Shown here: positions 1 through 8,178 of the stretch, one piece after another | Layout: each line of letters opens with the position of its first letter | Position numbering within the stretch: the first letter of the stretch is position 1 | Source: JANNFX01 sp031380225 | Lineage (GTDB): Bacteria > Pseudomonadota > Alphaproteobacteria > Rhizobiales > Hyphomicrobiaceae | Length of the DNA: 35,338 nt | Direction of reading: 5' to 3' | Assembly (NCBI GenBank): GCA_031380225.1 | Contig: JANNFX010000091.1 | Coordinates: 1 to 35,338 of the forward strand | Position numbers and translations under genes: made by a program | Notes under the pieces: model-generated | Told to the model about the DNA's origin: nothing | Database searches by the model: none | The model's input: only the letters and a program-made list of their open reading frames with translations

Positions 1-43
1 GTTGGCGCGATGCAGGCATTATAAGTAACTCAAAATTCGGCGT

Positions 44-499
44 TCAGCGTGAGATGATTTTACCTCCCTGGCCACCATTGCCGACGTTCTTGTTGTCGCC
101 CGCGATCCAATTTCCGGAGCCACCGTTGCCGCCGTTGGCACTGTAACAATCGCCAACCGCAGATTTGCCTTTCAGAATAATAGTGCCACCCTTGCCGCCA
201 TTGCTGCTTCCGGGCGCATTGTTACTCGTTCCGTCTTTGCCGTCGGCTGCTGAGACGCACCCGCCGTCTGCGGTATCGCCATTGGCAGCTTCACCTTCGG
301 CCGCAACTTCAGAAATAACGTCACCGAAGATCTTCTCGAAAACAGAGGTCATGCCACTCACATCCTTATCGACCTGCGATAAGATTTTTTCGCGTATTTT
401 TGCTACATCTTCAGCGGCTTTAGTGGCCGGAGATGCGGCATGTGCCGCCGTTGCAGCTAGCAGTGACAAGACAACGGCAGTAAATGATTTCTGTAACAT
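44..499 (-). CDS. Small exported Gly/Asn-rich protein (151 aa), paralogue of the next gene
   Basis: The start is the ATG at 497-499, preceded by AGGAG six bases upstream; a longer open frame begins upstream but has no ribosome site. The protein opens with a clear Sec signal peptide (basic n-region, hydrophobic core, cleavage after AAHAA). A charged, probably helical segment follows at about residues 25-70, then a short acidic stretch and a glycine/asparagine-rich C-terminus. The last module (bases 56-145) has the pattern SANGGxGG...VGNGGxGGxI, which also occurs twice in the neighbouring gene. Two cysteines lie in the C-terminal half and could form a disulfide. I recognise no enzyme family. 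The protein is probably periplasmic or surface exposed; no function is assigned. Confidence 0.75.
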   Translation of the reverse strand: MLQKSFTAVVLSLLAATAAHAASPATKAAEDVAKIREKILSQVDKDVSGMTSVFEKIFGDVISEVAAEGEAANGDTADGGCVSAADGKDGTSNNAPGSSNGGKGGTIILKGKSAVGDCYSANGGNGGSGNWIAGDNKNVGNGGQGGKIISR

Positions 500-550
500 G
501 TGTAGCTCCTGATTGGTTCGGGTTAAAAACTTGCCCCAAGATTGCGGGAC

Positions 551-580
551 ACTCCTTCGCACTCTTCAGTCCGAAGGAGT
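551..580. repeat. Inverted repeat between the two Gly-rich genes
   Basis: ACTCCTTCG (551-559) pairs perfectly with CGAAGGAGT (572-580) across a 12-base loop. It lies between the stop of the upstream Gly-rich gene and the start of the downstream one. There is no T-tract on the minus-strand side, so it is more likely an mRNA processing or partial attenuation structure than a full intrinsic terminator. Confidence 0.4.
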
Positions 581-592
581 TGCCGTTCCAAA

Positions 593-907
593 TTAGAAGT
601 CGAGGATGTTACCGCCGTCTCCGCCGTTGCCAACAGTGTTGCCGTTGCCGATGACGACGTTGAGGTTGCCACCATTGCCGCCGTTGGCGCTATTCTGGCG
701 CTTCTTCCCGAAGTTAAGCAAGCTGGCGATGTTGCCGCCTTTGCCGCCGTTACCAACGCGATTTCCGTTACCGAGCACAACGTTGAGGCTACCGCCATCG
801 CCACCGTTGGCAGAATTGAACCTTTTGCTTTTAGCAAACGCGTCTGTATCCATAGACGTCATAGCGATAGTCGCTGCGAGCATGGCGAGGCCTGTCTTAA
901 AGTACAT
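593..907 (-). CDS. Small exported Gly/Asn-rich repeat protein (104 aa)
   Basis: The chosen start is the ATG at 905-907, with AAGGA 12 bases upstream, because it places a signal peptide (MYFKTGLAML... ending at DAFA) at the N-terminus. The mature part is almost entirely two copies of a 30-residue module (bases 728-817 and 605-694), each of the form NSANGGxGGxLNVVxGNGNxVGNGGxGGNI, joined by an 11-residue linker containing GKK. The same module closes the next gene downstream, so the two are paralogues in one transcription direction. The regular glycine spacing suggests a repetitive beta or glycine-helix structure, but this is not the RTX calcium nonapeptide and acidic residues are few. Function unknown. 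Confidence 0.75.
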   Translation of the reverse strand: MYFKTGLAMLAATIAMTSMDTDAFAKSKRFNSANGGDGGSLNVVLGNGNRVGNGGKGGNIASLLNFGKKRQNSANGGNGGNLNVVIGNGNTVGNGGDGGNILDF

Positions 908-1295
908 TGGTTTGGGTCCTTCAGTTTGTTTGCACGATCGGCGAGACCATCTCGTCCGTGAAGTTACTATCTCGCAAACGAAACTCGGAAGCTGTTCCGC
1001 AGGTAACAATGCGATTAAGGTTTCATTCACTGCAATTCTAAAAAAAACATAGAGTGCCGGTTCGACGGAGTGATGCCATCACCCGTTTTTGCCAACACCT
1101 AGGTTAGCGATTTGTTCGATGAAAGTTCGCTTCATAGAGCAAAAGGAAAAGTGATCGGTTGGGTCAAGCCCTTGCGCGACCCAACATCCCACCACTTGAC
1201 GAACTATGCCGCTCAGAATGTTGGGTCGCGCTGCGCTTGAACCAACCTACGTCACCATGACACTGCGGAAATTGCGACCCGGATCCAGGAAAACA
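908..1295. other. Intergenic region, no supported gene
   Basis: This spacer lies upstream of the Gly-rich genes and downstream of the pabB-pabC fusion. Short open frames on both strands lack ribosome sites and recognisable content. The part near 908-1060 should contain the promoter for the Gly-rich genes, but I cannot place -35/-10 boxes with confidence. The rest holds the inverted repeats listed at 1158-1246. Confidence 0.5.
1158..1246. repeat. Two copies of a GTTGGGTC-type palindromic repeat
   Basis: GTTGGGTC (1158-1165) pairs with GACCCAAC (1178-1185). A second unit has GTTGGGTC (1220-1227) pairing with GAACCAAC (1239-1246, one mismatch). In both, the inner part carries a GCG-rich loop ending in a CTTG-type motif. 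From memory, similar GTTGGGT...ACCCAAC intergenic palindromes are scattered through many proteobacterial genomes, which suggests a REP-like dispersed element. The pair sits just past the 3' end of the folate gene and may help end its transcript. Confidence 0.5.
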
Positions 1296-3185
1296 TCAAC
1301 GCTTGAATTCAGATGCTTTGACCAATCCACGCACGGAATTGCCAAGGTAGACCGCATCAGCGTTTGCCAAGTCTTCATACGCCAGCACGCCTTCTACGGC
1401 TTTGCCAGTTGCGATCAACTCGGTTCGGAGTACGCCGGGCAATAAGCCAGCCTCAAGCTTCGGAGTCACAAGCTTGCCGCCACGCTCGACAAATATGTTG
1501 GTACGGCTACCTTCGGCCAATTCACCGCGTTCGTTGAGATAAAGCACCTCGTCGACGCCGAGCGAATCTGAGTAGTGCTTCCATTCGCTATCATAAACTT
1601 CACGGCGCGTGGTTTTATGAAACAGAAACGCATCGTGACTATCCAGTCTCGTCGGCGAAATCACATAACGCATGACAGGATTGGGATCTTTTGCCCCAAG
1701 CGCAGTCGACGTCACGGTGATGTTACCGTTCTCTGCCAACAACAACCTGACGCGCAGCCGCTCATCCGCCCGCCCGCGTATCTCAGCCGCCAGTGCGTCG
1801 CGCACTTCAGTTTCGTCGAACTTGAAATTGAAATAGCGCGCCGATGCGGCGAGGCGCTTCATGTGGCCCTCTAAAAGCCAGTAGCCGCCTCTCGTCTCAT
1901 GCAGCAGCGTCTCGATCAATTCGAAAGACTTCGGCGGATCAGTCAGGAACTTCATCTTCAGCAAACACTCGGCATATTCTTTCTCGCCAGCTGAATCATA
2001 GACGACGCCTGAGCCTATCCCCATTTCGCCCCGCCCATCGCGAAAGATCACCGGGCTCCGGATGGCGACATTAAACAGCGCTTTGCCTGATGGCGTGATA
2101 TGGCCGATGGCGCCGCAATAAACGCCGCGCGGCTCGCTCTCATATTCGGCGATCAATTCCATCGCCCGGATTTTTGGTGCCCCGATCACCGAACCGGGCG
2201 GGAAAATCGCACTCCACAGTGCCTTGAGCCCAAGGCCGCCCTTGAGCTTGGCCTTCACGCCGGATGTCATTTGATGCAAGGTTCGGAAGGTCTCGACTGT
2301 AAATAGATCCGTGACCTCAACCGAGCCGGTCTCTGCCATCCGGCCCATATCGTTGCGCATCAAATCGACTATCATCAGATTTTCCGCGCGCTGCTTGATA
2401 TCGGACGCCAACACACGGCGCGCCTCCTGATCAGCCTCGGGCGTGCCACCGCGCGGCGACGTGCCTTTCATCGGCCGGGTGAAGATATCGCAGCCATTTT
2501 GTTCAATGAAAAGTTCTGGGCTCGCAGACAGTACCGTCATTTCGCCGGTATCGACAATACCACCGTAAGCCACGCGCTGTCGCTGGCGGAGATCGCGATA
2601 GAATGTCAGCGGCGAGCCAGCGAGTTTGAATCGTGCCTTGAAAGTCAGATTCAATTGATAGATATCGCCGGCGCGTATTTTTTCCTGCACCGCTTCGAAG
2701 CGCTTCACATAGCTGTCACGATCCCAGGCTCGGGTCACGTCGGTGAATTGATAACTGCCGCTGCGGGTGTGGGTCGCCAGCCAAAGATCGACATCCATTT
2801 CCGCCATTTCGCGCGGCGGCGGATAAAGACCGAACCACAGCAGCGGCACGTCGCGAACTTTCGGCATCAAGTTTTTCAGCTTTGGCTCGAACACGTACCC
2901 AAGTTCGTAGGCAAAAAATCCGGCAGCGTGCAAACCGTCTTTGAGACCTTGTTCGAGTTGATCGAGGGCCGCGCCGGCTTCTCCCGGTTCGCGCGCGGTC
3001 ACAATTGAAACTGGTTCGGTAAACAAAAGCGACGGCCGTCCACGGCCCGAACTGTTGTCGAGCAGCACAAAGGTCTCGTTGAGATCTGTGGTTTTGCCGC
3101 CTAAGTTTAAAGTCGCTTGCCCGCCAGATGGCGGGACGGATCCTAATCCAGATTGCGTTCGGCGCTTGTTATCTTTTGACGTCAT
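1296..3185 (-). CDS. pabBC: Fused aminodeoxychorismate synthase component I / 4-amino-4-deoxychorismate lyase
   Basis: This bifunctional folate (p-aminobenzoate) enzyme has 629 residues. The first ~400 are a PabB/chorismate-binding domain, shown by the block TRPMKGTSPRGG (the PIKGT region with the key lysine), the stretch around AENLMIVDLMRND, and FPPGSVIGAPKIRAMELI near the active site. After about residue 400 an aminotransferase class IV (PabC) domain begins: a lysine in LFHKTTRREVYDSEW fits the pyridoxal-phosphate Schiff base, followed by DEVLYLNERGELAEGSRTN and LEAGLLPGVLRTEL. PabB aminates chorismate using ammonia from a PabA partner, and the lyase releases p-aminobenzoate and pyruvate. 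No pabA is seen here. The ATG at 3183-3185 is used; its ribosome site is weak. Such PabB-PabC fusions are common in alphaproteobacteria. Confidence 0.92.
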   Translation of the reverse strand: MTSKDNKRRTQSGLGSVPPSGGQATLNLGGKTTDLNETFVLLDNSSGRGRPSLLFTEPVSIVTAREPGEAGAALDQLEQGLKDGLHAAGFFAYELGYVFEPKLKNLMPKVRDVPLLWFGLYPPPREMAEMDVDLWLATHTRSGSYQFTDVTRAWDRDSYVKRFEAVQEKIRAGDIYQLNLTFKARFKLAGSPLTFYRDLRQRQRVAYGGIVDTGEMTVLSASPELFIEQNGCDIFTRPMKGTSPRGGTPEADQEARRVLASDIKQRAENLMIVDLMRNDMGRMAETGSVEVTDLFTVETFRTLHQMTSGVKAKLKGGLGLKALWSAIFPPGSVIGAPKIRAMELIAEYESEPRGVYCGAIGHITPSGKALFNVAIRSPVIFRDGRGEMGIGSGVVYDSAGEKEYAECLLKMKFLTDPPKSFELIETLLHETRGGYWLLEGHMKRLAASARYFNFKFDETEVRDALAAEIRGRADERLRVRLLLAENGNITVTSTALGAKDPNPVMRYVISPTRLDSHDAFLFHKTTRREVYDSEWKHYSDSLGVDEVLYLNERGELAEGSRTNIFVERGGKLVTPKLEAGLLPGVLRTELIATGKAVEGVLAYEDLANADAVYLGNSVRGLVKASEFKR

Positions 3186-3723
3186 GGTGCCGTATTGGTG
3201 TGGTGAGTTAAGTCGCTAGCGCGATTGTTTGTTGTGATGTGATTTACGGTTTGCAATTTGCGTGTTTCGCACTTGGAGCAATCTCACACTCAAATGATAG
3301 GTCCAATCGTGTGAATACAGCCACCGGAAAGACCCGGGCTTAGCGCGAAACACATATCGTACACGATCCAGCAGGTGTCTCAAACTCAGCCCCAAACGGA
3401 CTAAACTGGTACTGCGCTCACACACTAACCATATTGACCGTGAGTTGCCTATAAGCCGGCGGAAACGCAGCCAAATGCTTGCTTTCAGAGCGTAAAAAGT
3501 ATTCCCCGCGATAATGGGAAGCACCGGCTTCACAGACCGGATATTCGTGCTATAGCACCTTACTCGCTGCCTCCCTGAGGCGGCGCTTGTGTCGCTTGAC
3601 TGGTGTCTGGGCCAACGGGGCCTTGACCGTATCTCCCAATACGGGTTTTACCCGCGGACGGGAGCACGTACCAACCAATCATGCAAGTTGGGACGGGCCG
3701 CACGGCCCGCTTTGACGTGGTGA
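3186..3723. other. Intergenic region with several hairpins upstream of the initiator tRNA
   Basis: I see no convincing gene here; the minus-strand frame at 3216-3533 (105 codons) has no ribosome site and no family resemblance. The region holds a perfect 12-base palindrome GTGCTATAGCAC (3547-3558), a 9-bp hairpin with CGCTGCCTC (3565-3573) pairing with GAGGCGGCG (3577-3585), a small CGGGT/ACCCG hairpin (about 3641-3653), and a 7-bp hairpin CGGGCCG-CA-CGGCCCG (3694-3709). TTGACC (3623-3628) with TTTTAC (3646-3651) at 17-base spacing is a weak possible promoter for the tRNA gene. Confidence 0.4.
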
Positions 3724-3800
<77 letters not shown>

Positions 3801-3951
3801 CTTAGATTTGTATTCGCGACGTCTGTCCAATGGACCCAGCCTGATTGCCCTGGGCAACGGACAGGATCGAAGCCAGCTGCCAATGCAATTCGAGAATTAC
3901 CTTTCCCCGATTAGCGCCCGGAATCACGCACTTTAAGCCCACAGGTTCTGA

Positions 3952-4806
3952 CTATTTGCTCCCGACGCCCAGGTCGCGCGCTGCAGCAGTCAAGCGGGCT
4001 ATTGCGGCAGCATCGCTCGCAAACGTATCGAGGGACTTCGTCAGTGCGGCCTTTGCGGCATCCTTTTCGCCTAGCGTCATGCGCGCGCGCATCAAACGCA
4101 ACCAGCCATCCTCGTCGTTCGGAGACGTCTCAAGCCGTTTGGCGAGCTGGTCGACCATACTGCGGATCATGCTGTCGGCCTGCGCAGCAGATTGACCCTC
4201 TACAGCCACTTGTGCAGCTGGCGAAGTTGCCGACGGGGACGGATCGGACGGCGCGGTTTGGGTTTTCACAGTCTTCGCCGATTTTGCTGCCTCCAATCCT
4301 TTCTTAATTTCGATGTCGCTGGGCTCAAGTTTAAGAGCTGCTTCGTAGGCTTTCACAGCCTCCTCCGCTCTATCCATATTGAGATACGACCAGCCCAGCA
4401 TTTTCCAGCCTTGGACGTTGCCCGGTTCCTTTTCGAGCCGCGTGAGAAGCTTTGCGATCATCGTATCGACGTCGGGCAATTCAGACGGCTGTTTGGCGTC
4501 GATGGTTTCTGCGTAGGCTTGCAGATCCTGTAATGCTTTCGCATCAGAGGAGCTTTCGTCTGCGAATGCCGATGCGCTGGTGGAGGCATGAAGCTCGTGC
4601 GGGGGGATGCGAGCAAAGCTAAAGGCAGCGACCGCAGTGAGTAGGGCCAAAATAAGTGCAGACGTGCGGGCGCCTGTTGCAACCCAGCGCCGCGTCAGCG
4701 CCAACACCGGAAGGCGGCCGTTAAATTTGACGCGCACGAGCACAAGAATGATCGCCAGCACCGTTGCGGTTGTGCCGATGGCGACCGATGCATAGAGCTG
4801 TGTCAT
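3952..4806 (-). CDS. CycH/CcmI-like TPR protein for c-type cytochrome maturation
   Basis: This 284-residue protein is the last gene of the leftward redox operon. The ATG at 4804-4806 is chosen over an in-frame TTG two codons upstream because GAGG sits seven bases before it. Two N-terminal hydrophobic segments (about residues 6-26 and 46-66) anchor it in the inner membrane. Two TPR-like units follow: one around GWKMLGWSYLNMDRAEEAVK and one at the C-terminus (GWLRLMRARMTLGEKDAAK). This matches the C-terminal half of CcmI/CycH, which holds apocytochromes for the haem lyase. No other ccm genes are nearby, so it may be a dedicated chaperone for the adjacent multihaem cytochromes; that is inference. 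Confidence 0.75.
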   Translation of the reverse strand: MTQLYASVAIGTTATVLAIILVLVRVKFNGRLPVLALTRRWVATGARTSALILALLTAVAAFSFARIPPHELHASTSASAFADESSSDAKALQDLQAYAETIDAKQPSELPDVDTMIAKLLTRLEKEPGNVQGWKMLGWSYLNMDRAEEAVKAYEAALKLEPSDIEIKKGLEAAKSAKTVKTQTAPSDPSPSATSPAAQVAVEGQSAAQADSMIRSMVDQLAKRLETSPNDEDGWLRLMRARMTLGEKDAAKAALTKSLDTFASDAAAIARLTAAARDLGVGSK

Positions 4807-4842
4807 GTCCAATCCTCGCGAACGTTTTGCCGGTGAACCCTG

Positions 4843-7263
4843 TTATTGATTTGGCACTCTCGTGCTCATGATTGGCGTCATCACGCCATTCACATGATAT
4901 TTGTGGCACGTCAGACAGTCTTGGCGCGCCATGGCACTGTTATGACACGACTGGCATAGCTCTTTTTTCACCGCACCGAAATTGGATACGAAACTTTGTG
5001 GATTGCCCTGCTCGTAGCTCTTCAGATAGGCGCGGTCTTTTTCGATGGCGTGGCAGGTGAGACAACCGCGATCGCTCATGCTCCTGAAATGTGGCTCATG
5101 GATGAAACTCGTGAAGCGTCCCTGTTTGCTCTCGACCGAAGGCTGGGAGAAATTGACGACCCGTCCTTTGCCCTGGATGTCGTCAACGCTGTGGCACTTG
5201 GTGCATGCCCCTTGTGCGTCCTTGCCCGTGAGACCATCGAAGACCGCAGCTGCCGGGCTCGTCTCGCCTTTCGGCGCTTGGGGGCCGGTCAGATAAAGCC
5301 AAGAGTAGAGAAATTTGTCCTTGTGGCCTATGGGGCGATAGAAGATCGCGTAATCCTGCCGGTACCAGCCGCCATAGTCAGCCCAACTCTCCGGATCCAC
5401 ATTGCTATCGATGCTGATCACAGGCGCGGCAGGTGCTGGAGGGCTATCGGCTGAGTTCGCTGCCGCATCGGGTGTTCCATCCGCTCCATGAGGCTGGGTC
5501 GATTTATCGGCGTCCTTGATGAGACCTTTCATCTCGCGAAGCTCTGCGTCGGTGGGAAACAGGAGTTCATCAGATTGGCCCGTTGCAGCACTGGCGGATG
5601 GCGCTCCATTTGGCTCAGCGGCTTGCGCGACCTCCGTGAGACCGGCTCTCATAGCAGGAGACAGTTTGCTAACTGGGGACTTTGCTTTTCCACTTTCGGG
5701 CTGCAGGTTTGCATCCTCCTCCTGCCCCTTGACCACCAAACACTGACCAAGAACGCGCACCATGCACGCTGGCGGATCGCGTTTTACTGTGCCAGCTGCT
5801 TTGCGATCATCGGCTTTTGGTTTGTCGCTCTCGGCCTCGTCGCGCGCATCCGCTTCTACAGGCTGATCTGCACTATCTTCGGACTTTCCGCTGTCGCTCT
5901 GCCCTGCTTCGCGCTGCTCCTTATCAGACTGAGCCGCTGGAGACGCCGGTCCGGTCCGGTTCGAATCTGTTGTCACTGTATTCCAGTCGCTTTGGTTTTG
6001 ACCATCTGTCCCCATTCGATTGGCCATTTCCGTGGCGAGATTAGGTAGCCACTGCTGTTGCGCACTGATCAGCACATCGCGCGGAATGCTGGCGGTTAGA
6101 TCGGTAACGAGCGACGCGCTCAGCTTTCCCTCGCCGATATTGAGATCGCCTAAAACGTCCGATGCCTTTCCTGAGATCAACGAATGGACCAGCTCTTTGA
6201 TCTCCCACACCAGACTTGTCACAGCCTTGGTCTGGTCGTCGCTTGCGTCAGACAGCTCCTGGAGGTTCACGCTGTCCAAGGTTTTGAGCAGAGCACGGCC
6301 TGGCTCAGTCCGGCTGATCATCACTTTCATGAATGGTGAGAGTACGGCTTCGGACGCGTCCGGCCATTCGCCCAACGCAGCTTTCTTCTTTCTGAGCGAT
6401 TGCAAATCGAGGCCAGGAAGCGTCAAGAAGGCAATTCCTTTCGGTCCGCTGGCCCGCGCCTTGCCGGTGATCTGGTCGAGATGGCAGGTCGAACAGGTCT
6501 GCTCGAATGGCACCACCGCCATGATCCGGTTGTCTGTGTTACTGTTGTGGCAGGTCGAGCACGTGGCGGGAATGCGCTTTGCCGGATCCTTCTTCGCCAC
6601 TTCCGGGAAATGCTTATCGAAATGTCCGGCATGGTCGTAGACGATCGGTGTCCGCTGCTTGAACGGATAGGCGTCAAATTTGGGGTGATTGCCGTCGAAG
6701 CTGTCGAACTTTACTACGTGGCAGGAGTGGCATTGCTCGTTGGTGATCTTTCCGAGCTTGAAATTTACGCCCTGATGCTCCTGGTGGCAGGTCGCGCACG
6801 TGAGCCCTTTTGCCGCCACATCATGAGCCGGGAAAGCGATGCTCTGTGCTTTGGCCGATTGCGGCTGAGAGGTCCGTGCCGCTATTTTTGCTAGCCGCCG
6901 GGTGCTTTGCTTCAGTACATCGGCTGAAGCGCTGTGCGCATTGAAAGCTGTGTCCGGCATTTTGTGGCACGTTAGGCAGGCCTTGCTGTCAGCGTGCGGA
7001 TCGCCGGCAACGAGGCCATTTGTCCAACTCAGTTTGCCGCTTCCACTCTTGCTGTGGCACGCGTCGCATTTCTCTATACCGCCGTGAGCACTCGAAAGCG
7101 GTCCTGGCATCAGGAACGTCGTGCCCTTGGAGAGAAAAAATACGAAGCCGATGGCGACAAAGGTCAAGAGGGCCAGCTGGACCGCGAGACGGTCACGTCC
7201 GAAGGCGGGGCGCGCCGGGTTATCAGCCTCAGACGGCCGAACTGATCTGATCCAACGCCACAT
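4843..7263 (-). CDS. Membrane-anchored decahaem c-type cytochrome with split haem clusters
   Basis: This 806-residue protein has one N-terminal transmembrane segment (about residues 28-46) and ten CxxCH haem-binding motifs. Six lie between residues ~66 and ~262 (CDACH, CLTCH, CATCH, CHSCH, CSTCH, CSTCH) and four between ~687 and ~788 (CTKCH, CLTCH, CQSCH, CLTCH). Between them about 425 residues have no haem site, and residues ~430-615 are rich in S, D, E, A and P and look disordered. The ATG at 7261-7263 overlaps the stop of the b-cytochrome gene by one base (TGATG), with GGGGA seven bases upstream, so translation is coupled. The protein should be anchored in the inner membrane with its haems in the periplasm, taking electrons from or giving them to the b cytochrome. 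Substrate unknown. Confidence 0.85.
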   Translation of the reverse strand: MWRWIRSVRPSEADNPARPAFGRDRLAVQLALLTFVAIGFVFFLSKGTTFLMPGPLSSAHGGIEKCDACHSKSGSGKLSWTNGLVAGDPHADSKACLTCHKMPDTAFNAHSASADVLKQSTRRLAKIAARTSQPQSAKAQSIAFPAHDVAAKGLTCATCHQEHQGVNFKLGKITNEQCHSCHVVKFDSFDGNHPKFDAYPFKQRTPIVYDHAGHFDKHFPEVAKKDPAKRIPATCSTCHNSNTDNRIMAVVPFEQTCSTCHLDQITGKARASGPKGIAFLTLPGLDLQSLRKKKAALGEWPDASEAVLSPFMKVMISRTEPGRALLKTLDSVNLQELSDASDDQTKAVTSLVWEIKELVHSLISGKASDVLGDLNIGEGKLSASLVTDLTASIPRDVLISAQQQWLPNLATEMANRMGTDGQNQSDWNTVTTDSNRTGPASPAAQSDKEQREAGQSDSGKSEDSADQPVEADARDEAESDKPKADDRKAAGTVKRDPPACMVRVLGQCLVVKGQEEDANLQPESGKAKSPVSKLSPAMRAGLTEVAQAAEPNGAPSASAATGQSDELLFPTDAELREMKGLIKDADKSTQPHGADGTPDAAANSADSPPAPAAPVISIDSNVDPESWADYGGWYRQDYAIFYRPIGHKDKFLYSWLYLTGPQAPKGETSPAAAVFDGLTGKDAQGACTKCHSVDDIQGKGRVVNFSQPSVESKQGRFTSFIHEPHFRSMSDRGCLTCHAIEKDRAYLKSYEQGNPQSFVSNFGAVKKELCQSCHNSAMARQDCLTCHKYHVNGVMTPIMSTRVPNQ

Positions 7264-8159
7264 CACCAGTCCCCAGATGAAAAGGAATAGGCGACAACAA
7301 CGTGCAGCACGGACAGCACGATCAGCGTGTAGGTGGCGGGCACATGCACGAACAGCCAGCCCTTGGTGAGCCCGAGATAAACCCGCGCAAAATCGAGCCG
7401 GTCCTTCTCGACCACCAAAGTCTTGATCATGGCAAGCTTCACTTGGTTCTGCTTGTCGACGAAGCGTGACAGGGTGTCGATCTCGTCCGTCAGCCGCTGT
7501 AGCGGACGCCGCGAGCCTATGAGATGGGCGGTGACATTGCGCGGCCCTTCGAAAAAGTTCCTCAGGTGATTTGTGTAGAGCTCCATGATCCAGGCGTCAT
7601 CGGGCGGCGCCGGTAGGACCAACGCCGCCGTGGCCGGATCAGAACTTACGACGGCGGCGTGGACTTCCTGCGCCAGCTCGGCGCGGCGGGTGGCGATGCT
7701 ATCGGCGCCGATGCGCTCGTCGATTTCGCGTTTGGCCTTCAGGGACCAGGAGAGATACGTGCCAAAAATCCCGCTCAGGGTCACCAGCGCGAGGCTAGCC
7801 CACAGCGACCATTCGAAGCCCGTGTCCGGCAATGAGAAATCTGAATGCGAGACGAAAGCGGCGATCAGCAAATAGCCTAAGAATATATGGAACTGACGCC
7901 AGCGCATCACAGATTTTGGCGACAGGCTGGCGGTCTTAATGGCGATGTGGAAACATAGCTGAATACTCATGCCGCCGGCCAGTACCCAACCGTCGAGATA
8001 GCGCGGGTCGCGGAGCCCATTGCCATAAATCCAGACGAGCCAAAACAGGCCGCCGGAAATTGCCGCGATCAGGAGAGCCTGAACTGTTTGGCGTCCGCCG
8101 ATCGAGCGATGAGGCGCGCGACGCCCTGTCGATCTCACGCTGCCTGTCCAAACGGCCAT
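7263..8159 (-). CDS. Ferric-reductase/NOX-like di-haem b-type membrane cytochrome
   Basis: This 298-residue protein has hydrophobic helices at about residues 28-46, 58-76, 90-106, 118-137 and 268-292. Histidines H91 and H105 lie in one helix and H272 and H286 in another, both pairs separated by 13 residues. That is the spacing by which ferric reductases and NADPH oxidases bind two stacked b haems across the membrane. A soluble loop of about 120 residues lies between these helices. There is no fused flavin domain, but a separate 2Fe-2S/FAD reductase gene starts the same operon. GAGG lies eight bases before the ATG. The likely role is passing electrons across the inner membrane between the flavoprotein and the multihaem cytochromes; that role is inferred. 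Confidence 0.7.
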   Translation of the reverse strand: MAVWTGSVRSTGRRAPHRSIGGRQTVQALLIAAISGGLFWLVWIYGNGLRDPRYLDGWVLAGGMSIQLCFHIAIKTASLSPKSVMRWRQFHIFLGYLLIAAFVSHSDFSLPDTGFEWSLWASLALVTLSGIFGTYLSWSLKAKREIDERIGADSIATRRAELAQEVHAAVVSSDPATAALVLPAPPDDAWIMELYTNHLRNFFEGPRNVTAHLIGSRRPLQRLTDEIDTLSRFVDKQNQVKLAMIKTLVVEKDRLDFARVYLGLTKGWLFVHVPATYTLIVLSVLHVVVAYSFSSGDW

Positions 8160-8178
8160 CGCTGTTTCCTCACTTCAA

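Noticed and set aside
605..817. Regular spacing of repeats resembling a CRISPR array
   Set aside because: There are only two in-frame coding copies with a 123-base period and imperfect identity; they encode the Gly-rich protein module.
3216..3533. 105-codon minus-strand frame between pabBC and the tRNA
   Set aside because: No ribosome site, no family resemblance, and tryptophan/arginine-rich random composition.
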